The notes: a model not told the origin generated them from the sequence alone. A stretch of DNA of 64,000 bases from Paenibacillus phytorum (GCF_013141715.1 NZ_WHOA01000190.1:62001-126000); one strand, 5' to 3'. Positions 8,594 through 17,205 are shown, counted from the stretch's first letter. Translations and numbers: made by a program.

Positions 8594-9424
8594 ATGAAAA
8601 ATCCGCTGTTTACCAGTACCCGGGTCATTGTCGCAATCATTATTACGTTAATTATGTTTTTCCCTATTTATTGGATGCTGATCACGGCTTTGAAAACATC
8701 GAGTGAGCTGCGTATGGCTGTACCGACCTTTTGGCCGGAAAAGCTGATGTGGGAAAACTTCGCAAGCGCTTTCAAGGCGATACCTTTCTATCGTTTTACC
8801 GTAAATACGGTTATCCAGACTGTCGGTATCGTATTCCTGCAAATTAACATCGGCATCATGGCTGCGTACGCTTTCTCGAAAGGTACGTTCCCAGGCAGAG
8901 ATGCCCTGTTCGTTCTTGTACTGGCCGCGCTGATTGTTCCAGAGCAGGTCGTGTTCGTACCTATTTACGTGATGCTGTCGAAAATAGGTTGGATTAATAC
9001 GTACTACGCATTGATCATTCCACACGCGGCTTCAGCATACGGCATTTTTCTGTTGCGCCAAATGTTCCGATCGATTAATAACGATGTGATTGAGGCAGCT
9101 AAGGTGGATGGAGCGAGTCGTTTGCAAGTGCTTTATCGCATTCTGACCCCGATGGCGATGCCGACGGTAGCTACCTTGACCGTCATCAGCTTTATTCACA
9201 GCTGGAATGCCTACTTCTGGCCGCTCGTTATGACCAACTCGAATAAAATGCGCGTGCTGACTGTCGGTATTTCCATGATGCGGGATTCCATCGCCGGCGA
9301 CGAGGCGCTTAACATGCATTTGCTGATGTCTGCCAGTATCTTGGTTATTTTACCTATCGTTATCATGTTTGTGTTCGCACAGAAATATATTGTTGCCGCC
9401 ATGGCGAACTCGACATTTAAGTAA
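8594..9424 (+). CDS. ugpE: ABC transporter permease, UgpE-type
   Basis: 276 residues with six predicted helices, starting MKNPLFTSTRVIVAII, and the conserved EAA loop DVIEAAKVDGASRLQVLYRI at about residues 167-186. It starts 13 bp after the UgpA-type permease, as expected for a heterodimeric CUT1 channel. The C-terminus (AQKYIVAAMANSTFK) is a typical MalG/UgpE-type ending. Confidence 0.85.
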   Translation: MKNPLFTSTRVIVAIIITLIMFFPIYWMLITALKTSSELRMAVPTFWPEKLMWENFASAFKAIPFYRFTVNTVIQTVGIVFLQINIGIMAAYAFSKGTFPGRDALFVLVLAALIVPEQVVFVPIYVMLSKIGWINTYYALIIPHAASAYGIFLLRQMFRSINNDVIEAAKVDGASRLQVLYRILTPMAMPTVATLTVISFIHSWNAYFWPLVMTNSNKMRVLTVGISMMRDSIAGDEALNMHLLMSASILVILPIVIMFVFAQKYIVAAMANSTFK

Positions 9425-9443
9425 GAGAGGAGTTTCATGCATC

Positions 9444-10199
9444 ATGACCAAACAACCACTGTTAGTCATCGCGCATCGCGGAGCGAAAGGGGAAGCGCCA
9501 GAAAATACGCTGGCGGCTTTCCGTCTCGGACTTGAGCAAGGCTGCGACGCGATTGAATTGGACATTCATTTGTCCAAGGATGGAGAAATTGTCGTTATTC
9601 ATGACGAGACAATGAACCGGACGACGGACATAAGCGGTAAAGTGAACGAATTGACGCTCGCGGAGCTGAAGCAAGCTGATGCGGGTCGATGGTTTCATGA
9701 GAAGTATGCGGGAGAGCGTGTGCCGCTGCTGGAAGAAGTATTCGATCTCGTACCGAAGAATGTCATGATTAATGTGGAAATCAAAAATTCCTATGGGCGT
9801 AAATTAGAGCCTGCTTTGGTGGAGCTCATGAGACGCAAGAATCGCATTCAAAATGTCGTTGTTTCTTCCTTCGACCATAAATGTTTGCTGTTTCTGAAGC
9901 TTCTTGAGCCGGAAATCAAGATCGGTCTTCTGTATGATTTTACCCCAGGGCAGCATAACCAATTAGCGGCAGGCTTAGGGACGCCGGTGTACTCACTGCA
10001 TCCCAAGCATACTCGAATCGTTGCTGAAGATGTGCGTGAAGCGGTTGCACATGGTCTTCGCGTATTTGCTTACACGGTCAATGACGAAGAAAATATGGCG
10101 AAGTTGATTGATTATGGCGTCTCGGGAATTATTACGGACTATCCAGGCAAGCTGAGGACTTTGTTATCGTATACGGCTAGTGCGGGGGCAGGACGATGA
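9444..10199 (+). CDS. ugpQ: Glycerophosphodiester phosphodiesterase (UgpQ-type)
   Basis: 251 residues from the ATG at 9444, preceded by GAGAGGAG. Hydrolyses glycerophosphodiesters to glycerol-3-phosphate and an alcohol. Family motifs are clear: AHRGAKGEAPENTLAAF (catalytic His and metal-binding Glu), IELDIHLSKDG and VVIHDETMNRTT (second catalytic His). There is no signal peptide, so it should act in the cytoplasm on imported diesters, feeding GlpD. It overlaps the following lipoprotein gene by 4 bp (ATGA), indicating translational coupling. Confidence 0.92.
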   Translation: MTKQPLLVIAHRGAKGEAPENTLAAFRLGLEQGCDAIELDIHLSKDGEIVVIHDETMNRTTDISGKVNELTLAELKQADAGRWFHEKYAGERVPLLEEVFDLVPKNVMINVEIKNSYGRKLEPALVELMRRKNRIQNVVVSSFDHKCLLFLKLLEPEIKIGLLYDFTPGQHNQLAAGLGTPVYSLHPKHTRIVAEDVREAVAHGLRVFAYTVNDEENMAKLIDYGVSGIITDYPGKLRTLLSYTASAGAGR

Positions 10200-11347
10200 A
10201 ACGAATGGCATGGATTGTTCTCATTGCAGGATTATCGGCGCTAATGGTAACCGGCTGCCAACAGGGGGCTTCATCGGTTTCGACCACGCCTGCAGCGTCG
10301 ACGAAACCGGCCGCTAAAGCCGGAGCTGCTAGCGGGGCGGTGAATAAGTCTGGCAACAGCCAGACTGCAGCGACACCTGCCGTTATTACACAAGAAGAAG
10401 CGGGTATTAAAATCCGAGTCGACATGCCGGAGATCAAAACCTTTTTGCAAAAAGCAAAGCAAGGTCCCATCGTCCCTGCATTAAAACAAAATGCCATCCC
10501 GCAAGGCATGGCCTACTTGGAAGACCTTAAATGGATCCTGGTGTCTTACTACAGAGAAGATGGCAAGCCGAGCTTACTAACGGTAATAGACGTCGGTACC
10601 GGGAAAATGGTTAAGGCGTTTGAGCTTCATAAAAGCGATGGCACTCCCTACACGGGGCATGCGGGGGGGATCACGGCAAGTCGGAAGCATATCTGGATTT
10701 CTTCGGAACAAGATGTGAACTTTATCAATACGGAAGATATCCTAAAAGCAGATAATGGTAAGCTTACTTTCAAAGGTTCAGTGAAAAACGATACGCGTGC
10801 CTCATTTACTACTTACGCTGACGGCGTCTTATGGATCGGCGAGTTTGCTCAAGGCACTGACTACCCGACGGATAAGTCACACTACATGACGAATCGCGAT
10901 GATAAAGAACACAGAGCATGGGCGGTCGGCTATAAGCTGGATGCGGAGACAGACCTACCTGTGGCAAAAGAGCAGGGGGCGACACCTGCTGTTCCGGACT
11001 ATATTATGTCGCTGCCGGGCAGCATTCAAGGCATGTTTGTTACAAAGGACGGCATATGGCTCAGTCAATCATCCGGTCGCAATAATGCAAGTACACTGCA
11101 CTGTTTCGTCAATAGTATGACAGTAGACAAACCGCATACCACAGTGTCAGTTCGGGGCAAAGATGTTCCCGTCTGGTTCTTGGACAGCAAAAGCTTGAAA
11201 AGTAAAATGGAAGCACCCCCCATGTCCGAAGGGTTGTTCGAAACGAATGGACAGCTGTATATCCTATTTGAGTCTGGGGCAACCAAGTACAAAACTTCTT
11301 CCAGCTACGCGCTGGACAGGATTCAAATTCTGCCGCTTCAGGAGTAA
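10196..11347 (+). CDS. Lipoprotein with a propeller-like module shared by three proteins in this window
   Basis: 383 residues. The signal peptide ends in a lipobox with Cys21 (LMVTGC), then an Ala/Ser/Thr-rich linker (about 22-66). The rest (about 88-383) aligns with the C-terminal part of the protein at 1881-3380 and with residues 430-730 of the 17206-19932 protein. Shared motifs: GPIVPALKQNAIPQGM, SLLTVIDVGTGK, YTGHAGGITASRKHIWIS, ASFTTYADGVLWIGEF, VPDYIMSLPGSIQG, VPVWFLDS and LYILFESGA. No lamin tail, FN3 or Big2 domains are present, so this is the minimal form of the module. It overlaps ugpQ by 4 bp and is part of the ugp operon, so I infer an outer-face membrane-anchored role in substrate handling. 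I do not recognise the family; the beta-propeller fold is inferred from the strand pattern. Confidence 0.75.
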   Translation: MKRMAWIVLIAGLSALMVTGCQQGASSVSTTPAASTKPAAKAGAASGAVNKSGNSQTAATPAVITQEEAGIKIRVDMPEIKTFLQKAKQGPIVPALKQNAIPQGMAYLEDLKWILVSYYREDGKPSLLTVIDVGTGKMVKAFELHKSDGTPYTGHAGGITASRKHIWISSEQDVNFINTEDILKADNGKLTFKGSVKNDTRASFTTYADGVLWIGEFAQGTDYPTDKSHYMTNRDDKEHRAWAVGYKLDAETDLPVAKEQGATPAVPDYIMSLPGSIQGMFVTKDGIWLSQSSGRNNASTLHCFVNSMTVDKPHTTVSVRGKDVPVWFLDSKSLKSKMEAPPMSEGLFETNGQLYILFESGATKYKTSSSYALDRIQILPLQE

Positions 11348-11380
11348 GACCTGGGTGGCAAGCTGTGAACAATTCATGTA

Positions 11381-11421
11381 TGATAATGGAAGTTCGATGA
11401 ATTAATTCAACTTCATTATCA
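11381..11421 (+). other. Stem-loop between the lipoprotein gene and the second phosphodiesterase gene
   Basis: TGATAATGGAAGTT (11381-11394) pairs with AACTTCATTATCA (11409-11421) with one bulged G. No T-tract follows, so it is not a standard terminator. It could stabilise the upstream mRNA, act as an attenuator or bind a regulator. Confidence 0.35.
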
Positions 11422-11442
11422 AACTGAGGAGGATGAGCTGCA

Positions 11443-12162
11443 ATGATTCTAGGCCTAGCCCATAGAGGATACCCGAGGAAGGTTCCTGAGAATACGCTTG
11501 CATCTTTTCAAGCAGCTTTAGACTTATCGTATAGTCATTTGGAGTTGGATGTACAGTTAACCAAAGACGGCGTACCTGTCGTTATTCATGATACTACGGT
11601 CAACAGGACGACAAATGGCAAGGGCCGAGTGGTGGATTTCATGTTCGACGAGCTGCGGAAATTGGACGCCGGAAGCAGTCAACTGATCCCGACGCTCGAG
11701 GAAGTGCTGCAGTTGGCCAAGGGAAAGGCAAAGGTGGACATTGAACTGAAGCAGAGCGGCAATCTGTACCCGGGGCTGGAACAGAAAGTACTTGATGTGG
11801 TGCGTTCTTGTGGTGTCCTTGATCAAGTATTCGTGACATCATTCGATCATTATTCGATCGTCCGGATGCGCGAATTGTCTCGCGAGATCGAGCTTGGGCT
11901 AGTCCTTTACGGAGCAACGCCTTCTGTCTTTCCGCTTGCCAAGCAAATTGACGCCCGTTACGTTTCAGTCAAATATATTTATTTGACTGACGAATTTGTT
12001 CAACGATGCGATGAGCAGGGCATTCAATTGATAGCGTGGACGATTGACGATGAGCAAGATATGCGTGAAATACGCTCCCGATACCCGCACATTTGGGTTT
12101 GCACGAATGAACTGGAGCGGTGGAAGATGTGCATGGAGCCGTTCAGATCGATAGTAGATTAA
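11443..12162 (+). CDS. Second glycerophosphodiester phosphodiesterase
   Basis: 239 residues with the motifs AHRGYPRKVPENTLASFQAA, LELDVQLTKDG and VVIHDTTVNRTT. The usual C-terminal barrel strand is present (LIAWTIDDEQDMREI). It has no signal peptide. It is shorter than, and clearly diverged from, the UgpQ-type enzyme 1.3 kb upstream, so it may handle a different diester. A strong GAGGAGG site precedes the ATG. It is the last gene before a strong terminator. Confidence 0.9.
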   Translation: MILGLAHRGYPRKVPENTLASFQAALDLSYSHLELDVQLTKDGVPVVIHDTTVNRTTNGKGRVVDFMFDELRKLDAGSSQLIPTLEEVLQLAKGKAKVDIELKQSGNLYPGLEQKVLDVVRSCGVLDQVFVTSFDHYSIVRMRELSREIELGLVLYGATPSVFPLAKQIDARYVSVKYIYLTDEFVQRCDEQGIQLIAWTIDDEQDMREIRSRYPHIWVCTNELERWKMCMEPFRSIVD

Positions 12163-12206
12163 TTAAAAATATAGTTGTTACCGGTGCTATTGAATGAAAA
12201 TGACAT

Positions 12207-12246
12207 AAAGACGAGCTGTTATCTGAGGATAGCAGTTCGTCTTTTT
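12207..12246 (+). terminator. Rho-independent terminator of the ugp operon
   Basis: AAGACGAGCTGTTATC pairs with GATAGCAGTTCGTCTT through a 4-nt loop and is followed by T5. The stem is 16 bp with two G-T pairs. Confidence 0.9.
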
Positions 12247-12300
12247 GGCTATTCTAACTTAATTTTTGGTACAGTTTTCGGGGGCTGACCAGTTTGGCGG

Positions 12301-13299
12301 TTATTGGAATTTGCTATCAGGCACGTAATAAACTTTCTGCGTATTTTGTTTATTTACTGGGTCTGTAACAATAGTAAAATAAACGTTACCGCTTTTTGTC
12401 TGTACTCCCTCGATTTCATGGGTTCCCACATTTGTAATATTCACAAGGGTTTTGTATGCTCCTGTGTTTGACATCATAGCAATCTGCGGAGTTTCACCTT
12501 CCGCACCGCCTGACGTATATATTTCCGTATTATCGAGCATATCAGCCCCCTGGAAAGATCCGTTCGGTCTGACTATGCTACTTCCCAACTGTGTAAAGCT
12601 GGTAACGCAGGCGCTTTTCGCCGTCGCACTGTTCAATTGTACCTGTTCATTGCTGTCAAGAAGCTGGTTCAATGCTACCGTATCATAAATTGCCCAAGTT
12701 ACGGGTCCGGATGATCCATCAGTTTGTACGCGGAAAATAGTATAAATACTGTTGCCGCCGGCATCAACACGGTATGTCGTACCTAAACTTGTACCGGTCT
12801 TATTGGCGTAATTCATATAAGTGAACCGATGAAGATCCGTATAATCAACTGTCGTGCCGGCCGAGTATTCAAGTCTTGCTACCTGGAGCGACCAGTAATA
12901 CGTTGTTGAAGGATCTGCTTTCGAACTGAAATAAAAGTAATTTATACCATTATATGTGTACATGTCAAGTGTTTGGCAATGACCGGCATTGGTGACGGTC
13001 ATTTCATCAATGTATGTTGCATCACTTCCGTTTATGAGTAATCTTGAAAGATAGCATGTTCCCCCAGACCGCTGAGTTACGTAAAGATACGTTGAAGCGA
13101 TATAAGCTTTCTGAACAGCCACGTTGTGATTAAGACCTTTAAGATTGTATGCGAGTGTTGCCGAAGCGTTTACAGTTTTCTGAGGAGTTGCCGCAAATAC
13201 GGGTAAAACAAACATTCCCGAAATAAGAATTGAGAGAACAATAGAAGTGAGTAGTTTTAATTGCTTTTTAATAAGGCTCAATGCTTGAACTTGAAACAT
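12301..13299 (-). CDS. Helveticin J family (class III bacteriocin-like) secreted protein
   Basis: 332 residues from the ATG at 13299, which has a perfect AAAGGAGGT ribosome-binding site. An upstream GTG-initiated extension to 13380 would put a hydrophilic leader before the signal peptide and is unlikely. The signal peptide (about residues 1-36) ends VFAA. The mature protein carries helveticin J-like blocks in order: VAVQKAYIASTYLYVTQRSG, GHCQTLDMYTYNG, QVARLEYSAG, YANKTGTSLG, NGSFQGADML.N.EIYTSGG, and EIEGVQTKSGNVYFTIVT. Lactobacillus helveticin J is a heat-labile 37-kDa bacteriocin; wider relatives are mostly uncharacterised secreted proteins, so antibacterial action is not assured. No immunity gene is visible beside it. 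It is divergent from the ROK regulator. Confidence 0.75.
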   Translation of the reverse strand: MFQVQALSLIKKQLKLLTSIVLSILISGMFVLPVFAATPQKTVNASATLAYNLKGLNHNVAVQKAYIASTYLYVTQRSGGTCYLSRLLINGSDATYIDEMTVTNAGHCQTLDMYTYNGINYFYFSSKADPSTTYYWSLQVARLEYSAGTTVDYTDLHRFTYMNYANKTGTSLGTTYRVDAGGNSIYTIFRVQTDGSSGPVTWAIYDTVALNQLLDSNEQVQLNSATAKSACVTSFTQLGSSIVRPNGSFQGADMLDNTEIYTSGGAEGETPQIAMMSNTGAYKTLVNITNVGTHEIEGVQTKSGNVYFTIVTDPVNKQNTQKVYYVPDSKFQ

Positions 13300-13414
13300 A
13301 CTGATACCTCCTTTGTTGTGCAATCCTTTACATCTTGATCCAATGCTCCGTGCTACGTGGCCGTAAGCCTCAAGCGGCACCTCCTCTTTGTCGGATGAGC
13401 CCGTTCAACAAAAT

Positions 13415-13471
13415 AAAAACCCAAACAATAAGACAGGCTCGCAGGCGAGCGAATCAAATTGTTCGGGTTTT
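13415..13471 (-). terminator. Terminator-like hairpin in the leader of the helveticin J-like gene
   Basis: Reading the minus strand, AAAACCCGAACAAT (13471-13458) pairs with ATTGTTTGGGTTTT (13429-13416), enclosing a second small GCTCGC-type hairpin. It is followed by T5ATTTT. It lies about 115 bp upstream of the start codon and no minus-strand gene lies before it, so any promoter further upstream would have to read through it. That arrangement suggests attenuation. Confidence 0.55.
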
Positions 13472-13515
13472 CTCATGGACTCCAACCGTCACATATATTC
13501 ATATAAGGGGTGTGT

Positions 13516-13529
13516 AGTAAGCGCTTTCA
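13516..13529. promoter_or_regulatory. CcpA cre site in the divergent intergenic region
   Basis: AGTAAGCGCTTTCA matches the cre consensus TGWAANCGNTNWCA at every fixed position but the first. It lies in the 570-bp gap between the helveticin J-like gene (minus) and the ROK repressor gene (plus). It could control either or both. The rest of this gap holds the leader hairpin and the ROK operator described separately. Confidence 0.6.
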
Positions 13530-13766
13530 ATGCGATTACATGTTTATGCTAACAATTAGTTTCCAGAAAGTCAAGCGATATTTAGCAACCAGCTTTGCCA
13601 AGCTGCTGACAACGGATAAGCTTCCGTCTCGATACGATCGCCGTACGTACGGCAGGCATCTAGTTGCAGGAGCTGGGGCTTCGTTCGTGCGTATCAGACA
13701 ATGAAAAAAAAATTCTCATACAAGCGTTTTCCCTCTTGTAAAGAAAGGGTTTTCATTTTATTATAA

Positions 13767-13797
13767 TACTTAATAAATCAATTTGATTTATTAAGTA
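13767..13797. promoter_or_regulatory. Perfect 31-bp palindrome, probable ROK repressor operator
   Basis: Two 15-bp arms, TACTTAATAAATCAA and its exact complement, flank a single T. A TATAAT -10 hexamer (13762-13767) abuts the left arm, so the palindrome covers the likely transcription start of the ROK gene that begins at 13871. The core ATAAATCAAWTTGATTTAT recurs at 15153-15171 before the binding-protein gene. Odd-centred AT-rich palindromes of this kind are typical of XylR/NagC-type ROK repressors. Confidence 0.75.
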
Positions 13798-13870
13798 GTT
13801 CACCTAATGGTTAGCATATCAATTGTGTATACACCCCGGAACGGCTCAAAGGAGTGGTGAAAGAAATCGA

Positions 13871-15031
13871 ATGACTAGAGTAAGCAGCCAGCAGCTGCTC
13901 AAATCGATCAATCAGCAAAAGGTGCTGCATCTTATTTTTAACGAAGGGCCGATCACCCGGGTGGAGCTGGCTCAGCGGACCGGGCTGACGCAGCAGACGG
14001 TGACAAATGTAGTCAAGCGGCTTATGCAGGAAAGCCTAGTCTCCGAAGGCGGGACTGTTCCGGGAAGGGGAGGCGGAAAGCCCATTCCTCTCATGGTGAA
14101 CAGCAGCAGACTTTATGCAATAGGCATCGAAGTGGCGGTCAAATACGTACGCGGTACACTGGTTAATTTCCACAACGAAGTGATCGGTGAATCGCGGGTG
14201 GACAACGAGATTAACAAGCATGAAGAGCAGACGCTGGATTACGTCCGGCAGGTGGTGCGCGAGCTACTGGGCATCTTGCCGGACCACGAGCGGTTGTATG
14301 GGATAGGCTGCAGCGTCCAAGGCCTGGTCGATGCCAAGCAAGGAGTCGTCATTCGCTCCCCCGGATTGGCATGGAGAAACTTCCCTCTCAGGGAAAAACT
14401 GCAGCACGAATTCGGCTTTCCCCTGTTCATCGAGAACGATGTTAATCTAATGGCCACAATCGAGAATCAGCAGGGCCTATTATCAGGTGCGGTCAACAGC
14501 CTCATCTTCAAGATGGACTACGGGATCGGTGGCGCGATCATTTTTGGTAATCAGCTGTACCCGGGGGCTTCTCACGTAGCCGGTGAGTTCGGGCATTTCA
14601 AAACTTTTACCGGCGAAGATGCGCTGCCATGCCACTGTGGAGGGAGAGGATGCTTGACCACGCTGGCATCCATAAGTGGATTAAAGGGCAACAAGAAGCT
14701 GTCTTTGAATGAGTTTAACCGTAAGGTCAGGGATTGCGATGCGGAAGCGTGCGAGCTGTATGCGCTTATCTCGAAGGGCATCGGATTGGCCCTGTGCAAC
14801 CTGGTGGCGTTTTTGAATCCGGATCACATCCTGTTGGCCGGCAAGCTTATCGAGACATTGGGCGATCTGCTCATTCCGGAACTGCAGCGCGAGCTTAAGG
14901 AATCCGTCCCGGAATCGTGCCGGAACGTAAGGCTGCTGCACGTTCAGCAAGAGGTAAATGAAGCCAAACTGGCAGCCGGGCTAGTTATGAAGCATTTTTT
15001 CGAGGTTCCCGTAGACAGCCTGGCCTTATGA
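13871..15031 (+). CDS. ROK family transcriptional repressor (XylR/NagC-like), first of two
   Basis: 386 residues from the ATG at 13871, preceded by AAAGGAGTGGTGA; a TTG-initiated extension from 13823 lacks such a site. The N-terminal winged helix-turn-helix (about residues 15-65) contains GLTQQTVTNVVKRL. The rest is the ROK sugar-binding fold, with GEFGHFKTF and the zinc-binding motif CHCGGRGCL. ROK repressors release DNA on binding a sugar or sugar phosphate. Palindromes at 13767-13797 (its own promoter) and 15153-15171 (the next operon) point to self-regulation and control of the binding-protein operon. A paralogue lies at 22591. Confidence 0.9.
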   Translation: MTRVSSQQLLKSINQQKVLHLIFNEGPITRVELAQRTGLTQQTVTNVVKRLMQESLVSEGGTVPGRGGGKPIPLMVNSSRLYAIGIEVAVKYVRGTLVNFHNEVIGESRVDNEINKHEEQTLDYVRQVVRELLGILPDHERLYGIGCSVQGLVDAKQGVVIRSPGLAWRNFPLREKLQHEFGFPLFIENDVNLMATIENQQGLLSGAVNSLIFKMDYGIGGAIIFGNQLYPGASHVAGEFGHFKTFTGEDALPCHCGGRGCLTTLASISGLKGNKKLSLNEFNRKVRDCDAEACELYALISKGIGLALCNLVAFLNPDHILLAGKLIETLGDLLIPELQRELKESVPESCRNVRLLHVQQEVNEAKLAAGLVMKHFFEVPVDSLAL

Positions 15032-15152
15032 AGCTTACGTGAAACTCACCCGGTCTAAGCTGAAATAAAGCGTGCTTACCAAACGCGACTTCTTCACAAT
15101 TTCTTTGCACAGCGATAATATAACCAAAACAATAAGCATTCATACTTACTTT

Positions 15153-15171
15153 ATAAATCAAATTGATTTAT
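15153..15171. promoter_or_regulatory. Second ROK operator
   Basis: ATAAATCAA-A-TTGATTTAT is a perfect 19-bp palindrome. It is identical to the core of the 13767-13797 operator except for the central base. It lies 385 bp before the binding-protein gene, next to a -10-like TATAAA (15152-15157). Confidence 0.7.
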
Positions 15172-15302
15172 TAATCGAGTGCATTTTTCCACTGTAAGGT
15201 GATTCAGATGCTGCAGGCCTAACGGCCGTTGAGAGCATACATATTATTTTTAATGAGGAAAGGGCGTGGGAAGGAAAGCAAGAAATTGGCTATAAAGCAA
15301 AG

Positions 15303-15471
15303 AACAGCAATGTGAGTGCCAAGGGCTTTCCGATCGCTAAGGAACCGATTAAACTGAAGTTTGCGGCAGGTTTGGCGGCGGGCAAGAACCGAACTGGAAC
15401 GATGTGAAAATGTGAAAATTTTCAACGAGTATGAGAAGAAAACGAACATCGATATCGAGTTGTCGATTTAA
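15303..15471 (+). pseudogene. Remnant of a sugar-binding lipoprotein gene
   Basis: Within the 506-bp gap after the ROK gene, two short frames read KGFPIAKEPIKLKFAAG and, after a frameshift near 15390, IFNEYEKKTNIDIELSI followed by a stop at 15469-15471. These match consecutive segments of the mature N-terminus of the intact binding protein at 15538 (GYPIVKEPLKMQFFTG and MIWKEYAKKTGIDVDF). It is therefore the decayed N-terminal stub of a duplicated LplA-type binding protein. The rest of the gap (15032-15302) holds only the operator. Confidence 0.7.
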
Positions 15472-15537
15472 CTTGACCGTGCCTGATGATTTCGCAGTAC
15501 CGAGATTGGCTTGGCCATTAATTAATGAGGTGAAAAG

Positions 15538-17154
15538 ATGAAGAAAACTTACATTGTCACAATGCTTTCCGCCGTACTCGCCCTTAGCATGCTTACCACA
15601 GCCTGCGGCGACGCCAAAGATTCAGAACAGAATGCGTCGGCTGAGACTAAATCGGCCGACCCGATCTTGAACGAAACGGGATACCCGATCGTCAAGGAGC
15701 CGCTTAAAATGCAGTTTTTCACTGGCCGCAATTCGGGGGGAGCGACCAATTTCAACGAAGCGATGATCTGGAAGGAATATGCCAAAAAGACGGGCATCGA
15801 CGTTGACTTCCAGTTGGTCAATTTCGAGAATTTGAGCGAGAAGTTCAATCTGGCGATGTCCAGCGGATCTTATCCGGACGCCTTCCATACGGCCCGCATT
15901 ACGGCAGCCGATCTGACCAAATATGGAAGCCAGGGTCTCTTCATTCCGCTGAACGACATGATCGACAAGTACGCCCCGAATTTCAAGAAGCTGCTGGACC
16001 AGTATCCGTCTATCAAGAAAGGAATCACGATGCCGGACGGTAAGATTTATTCCGTTCCGCTCGTGTACGAACCGGACTTCCTGGCCATTCTGATCAGCCA
16101 GAAGATGTGGATCAACAAGGATTGGCTCACGAAGCTGAATATGAAGATGCCCGCAACTCTCGATGAGTATTACGAGTATTTGAAAGCGGTAAAGAACACC
16201 GATCTGAACGGTAACGGCAAGAAGGATGAAATCGGCTTCGGCGGCGTGGGTATGGGCTCCATACTCGAGGTGCTCAAGGGCTCTCTCGGCTTGATGAACC
16301 GCGGTACGAATCACCGCAACGTCGACGTCGATCCGGCCACCGGCAAGTTGAGATTCATTCCGACTGACGACCGATACAAAGAACTGTTGCAGTATTTGAA
16401 CAAGCTTTACAGCGAAGGACTGATCGATAAAGATATTTTGACGATCAAAAATCCTGAATTTGCGGCAAAAGGTACGCAAGGTATCTATGGCTCGCTGACA
16501 ACGAGTTTCCCGGAAACCGTCATGGGCCAGAAAAATTACGAAATCCCGCCTCCGCTGAAAGGACCGCACGGTGACCAAATGTTCACAAACATCCAGAACC
16601 AGCTCGTGCAGCCGGGAGCATTCGTCATTACCGATAAGAACAAGCATCCGGAGGCTACCCTCCGCTGGATCGACTACTTCTTCAGCGAAGAAGGACAGAA
16701 GACGTTCTTTATGGGCTTCAAGGATGTCACCTATACGGAAACGCCGGACGGCAAGTTCGAGTACAAGGACGAAATCCTCAAAAACCCGAGCGGCATGGAG
16801 CAGGCGCTGTTGAAGTACGTCACCTGGCCGGGCGGAAGCTATCCGGGGTACGTGACGAAGAAATACTTCAAGTCGGTTACGGAGAAGATGAATGCACAGC
16901 ACAAGGCGCTCGAACCGGGTCTGCCGAAGGAAAACTGGCCTGCATTCACGTATACCGTGGAAGAATCCGAGCAAATGAAAGCCATATGGACCGATATCAA
17001 TACGTACATTGACCAATCCACCGTCAAGTTCGTTACCGGCGTCACCCCGTTCAGTGAGTGGGACAGCTACGTTTCCACCATCAAGAAAATGAAAATCGAT
17101 GAGTATATAAAGTTTTATCAGGCGGCTGCGGACCGATACAAGAACACGAAGTAA
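15538..17154 (+). CDS. Extracellular sugar-binding lipoprotein (LplA/YtcQ-type)
   Basis: 538 residues. The signal peptide ends in a lipobox with Cys23 (LTTAC). It is a long-form family 1 solute-binding protein with PLKMQFFTGRN near the N-terminus and a C-terminal DRYKN ending, as in LplA-type proteins that pair with LplB/LplC permeases. Those permeases lie at 20597-22457, separated by the lamin-tail protein and an ElyC/SanA-type gene. The ligand is unknown; the LplA group generally binds oligosaccharides or alduronates. Likely repressed by the ROK regulator through 15153-15171. Confidence 0.88.
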   Translation: MKKTYIVTMLSAVLALSMLTTACGDAKDSEQNASAETKSADPILNETGYPIVKEPLKMQFFTGRNSGGATNFNEAMIWKEYAKKTGIDVDFQLVNFENLSEKFNLAMSSGSYPDAFHTARITAADLTKYGSQGLFIPLNDMIDKYAPNFKKLLDQYPSIKKGITMPDGKIYSVPLVYEPDFLAILISQKMWINKDWLTKLNMKMPATLDEYYEYLKAVKNTDLNGNGKKDEIGFGGVGMGSILEVLKGSLGLMNRGTNHRNVDVDPATGKLRFIPTDDRYKELLQYLNKLYSEGLIDKDILTIKNPEFAAKGTQGIYGSLTTSFPETVMGQKNYEIPPPLKGPHGDQMFTNIQNQLVQPGAFVITDKNKHPEATLRWIDYFFSEEGQKTFFMGFKDVTYTETPDGKFEYKDEILKNPSGMEQALLKYVTWPGGSYPGYVTKKYFKSVTEKMNAQHKALEPGLPKENWPAFTYTVEESEQMKAIWTDINTYIDQSTVKFVTGVTPFSEWDSYVSTIKKMKIDEYIKFYQAAADRYKNTK

Positions 17155-17205
17155 ACGGGGAGCGAACACCCCCACCTTACGAAACCATTTTAGGGAGGAA
17201 TCGGA

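Noticed and set aside
13300-13380. N-terminal extension of the helveticin J-like protein from a GTG at 13380
   Set aside because: It would place 27 polar residues before the signal peptide, and the internal ATG has a perfect ribosome-binding site.
13719-13732. cre-like TACAAGCGTTTTCC before the first ROK gene
   Set aside because: Three mismatches in the left half; the better site is at 13516.
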